64,000 nucleotides of DNA from Bog-950 sp964423405. Lineage in GTDB: Bacteria; Bacteroidota; Bacteroidia; Chitinophagales; LD1. The stretch is from positions 1 through 64,000 of the forward strand of contig CAYREY010000001.1 in NCBI GenBank assembly GCA_964423405.1, given 5' to 3'. A program made the translations under genes and the position numbers. The notes under the pieces are model-generated. The model was not told the origin of the DNA. It saw only the letters and a program-made list of their open reading frames with translations, and did no database searches. This document shows positions 62,657 through 64,000 of the stretch, piece by piece (positions within the stretch are counted from its first letter, which is position 1; every line of letters starts with the position of its first letter).

Positions 62657-64000
62657 CTATTCTTTTACAAACACCTTAAACTGCTTATCCAGCGGATTCA
62701 GGTAAGGCACCAATTCATCTATAAAGGCGGGATAATAGAATGGAATAAAGTTTTCGTAACGCTCCTGTCCTATTCCACCGGGGAACAGTGCATCCTGTAT
62801 ACTTCGTATCTGGTTAACGGTAGTTTCCTGCTTACGCTTTTCGGCTTTCAGCATTTTGCCTTCCAGGTTATCGAGCGCAGTCAGCAGCTTTTGCTTTTCG
62901 GTTGTTGCGCTTTGTTTAAGGGTAGTATCTGCCTTTTCAGCTTTGGCAATTATCGCCTCAAAAAACTCGTCTGCTTTTTGCTTCTCTACGGCAAGGTTAG
63001 CATCGTCGGTTAAGCCCTGCTTAACATAGTTATTTATCAACTGCTCTACATCGCCTAAAAACTGCTTGGCAGTAAGCCCGAGTTTATCTAACTTTTTAAG
63101 CACCGGCGGGGTTAGTAATGCTACCGAGCTACGCATAGCCAGCATAGGGTAATTTACCTGATGGTAATCGAATAGCGGTTTAAGTTCCAGCCAATAGCTT
63201 AGCTCGCCGGCACCGCCAACAAAGGCCAGGTTAGGCAATATCACCTCCTGATATAGCGGACGGAAAATAACATTCGGACTAAAGCGCTCGGGGTGGCTAT
63301 CAATTTCAGCTACTATCTCATCGCGGCTAAACAGAATGTCTTTATTATTCACCTCGTATCTTCCGCTGGCTTCATTCAGCACAATACGTTCGCGGTAGCC
63401 TTCGCCCAGATAGAAGAAATTAATATCACGCGGTTTGGCCTGCGCTTTATAGTTAACCTCCAAAAAATCAATAGTTGGCTTCAACACTTTTGTAGCACGG
63501 CTGTTAAGCACTTCATCTTTTATGTAGCCTGCAAACAATTGTTTCAGCCGCGCATCATCCTGATCGAGCACTACCAGGCCGTATTGCTTAAACAATTCGT
63601 TTACAAAATACTGCGACAGCCTGCCAAAGGTAGCGTACTTCTTCACCGCTTCTTCCAGTATAGCAATTACTTCTGGTTGATTAACAATAGCTTTCAGTTC
63701 ATCAATGGCAGCCTGCATTGTAGCCGTACTCCATCTACCCGAGGCACCGGTGCCGGCACCCTCCCAGGTTATTTTTTTACTGTTTACAAACACATGGTTC
63801 AACTCTTCTACATCGTGGTCCTCGCTGCCTAACCAAAACACCGGCACAAAATTACACTGTTGATATTGTTGCTTTAACTGATTAGCCAATGCAACAGCCG
63901 AGGCTATTTTGTATACGTTATACAAGGGGCCTAAAAACAAGCAAGGTTGATGGGCCGCTGTAACGGTAAACGTATTGCTCTCCAACAGCGATTCGATATT
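62657..64000 (-). CDS. bshC: Bacillithiol biosynthesis cysteine-adding enzyme, N-terminus beyond window
   Basis: About 447 residues are visible and the frame is open at the window edge; family members are about 530 residues, so the first 80-90 are missing. Recognisable segments are VTAAHQPCLFLGPLYNVYKIASAVALA, VPVFWLGSEDHDVEELNHV, SRATKVLKPTIDFLEVN, LPNLAFVGGAGELSYWLELKPLF, and the coiled coil before RYENFIPFYYPAFIDEL. BshC adds cysteine to GlcN-malate in bacillithiol synthesis, the low-molecular-weight thiol of many Bacteroidota. Confidence 0.9.
   Translation of the reverse strand, partial: NIESLLESNTFTVTAAHQPCLFLGPLYNVYKIASAVALANQLKQQYQQCNFVPVFWLGSEDHDVEELNHVFVNSKKITWEGAGTGASGRWSTATMQAAIDELKAIVNQPEVIAILEEAVKKYATFGRLSQYFVNELFKQYGLVVLDQDDARLKQLFAGYIKDEVLNSRATKVLKPTIDFLEVNYKAQAKPRDINFFYLGEGYRERIVLNEASGRYEVNNKDILFSRDEIVAEIDSHPERFSPNVIFRPLYQEVILPNLAFVGGAGELSYWLELKPLFDYHQVNYPMLAMRSSVALLTPPVLKKLDKLGLTAKQFLGDVEQLINNYVKQGLTDDANLAVEKQKADEFFEAIIAKAEKADTTLKQSATTEKQKLLTALDNLEGKMLKAEKRKQETTVNQIRSIQDALFPGGIGQERYENFIPFYYPAFIDELVPYLNPLDKQFKVFVKE

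Overview
The window is chromosomal DNA from a free-living member of the Bacteroidota, most likely a Chitinophagia- or Sphingobacteriia-type organism. The evidence is at least eight secreted proteins ending in type IX secretion (T9SS) sorting domains, TonB-dependent receptors with carboxypeptidase-regulatory N-termini, a BshC (bacillithiol) homologue, a TamL-type BamA-family lipoprotein, SprB repeats, and promoter-like TAnnTTTG elements. No rRNA, tRNA, CRISPR array, prophage or integrase was found. Three 100-N scaffold gaps are present. Two of them separate identical 55-bp flanks, so those contig ends simply overlap and the genes there (an amino-acid permease and coaD) are intact.

Region by region. 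0.1-12.1 kb: an outer-membrane barrel protein, then a run of surface/secreted T9SS cargo: a seven-repeat propeller-like protein, a VCBS/ASPIC protein, a lysyl-oxidase-domain protein that keeps the copper-ligand and quinone-cofactor residues, and a seven-bladed WxGT propeller. 12.1-14.7 kb: rarA, a GreA-like protein and a single-domain response regulator. 14.7-23.7 kb: a seven-gene minus-strand vitamin B12 capture and import operon under a cobalamin riboswitch (DUF4465 T9SS protein, second T9SS protein, BtuB, BtuG-like lipoprotein, BtuF, BtuC, BtuD). 23.7-37.5 kb: a small Cys-rich lipoprotein, a PLC-like phosphodiesterase, an ILVBL/HACL2-like ThDP enzyme with an isochorismatase-family neighbour, an NlpC/P60 protein, an APC permease, mtgA, an OmpA-family lipoprotein, a TonB receptor, rpe and a DUF4468 fragment cut by a gap. 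37.6-45 kb: DUF3820, amtB, hldD, two T9SS proteins, ftsE, a MATE exporter and a thioesterase. 45-54 kb: DUF3822, rsmD, an S23-type four-helix-bundle gene bounded by inverted repeats, coaD, a secreted protein, lipB, an SGNH hydrolase and dnaE. 54-64 kb: a SpoU methyltransferase, TamL, a biotin carboxylase, a ceramidase-like protein, nnr and a partial bshC.

The most interesting points are: (1) the four-helix-bundle ORF inside a 27/30-bp inverted repeat placed exactly between rsmD and coaD, with the rsmD stop codon inside one arm, which looks like an intervening-sequence-type mobile element outside rRNA; (2) the B12 operon, whose first two products appear to be delivered to the surface by T9SS; (3) the T9SS-exported lysyl oxidase homologue; (4) several families of palindromic intergenic repeats at convergent gene ends.
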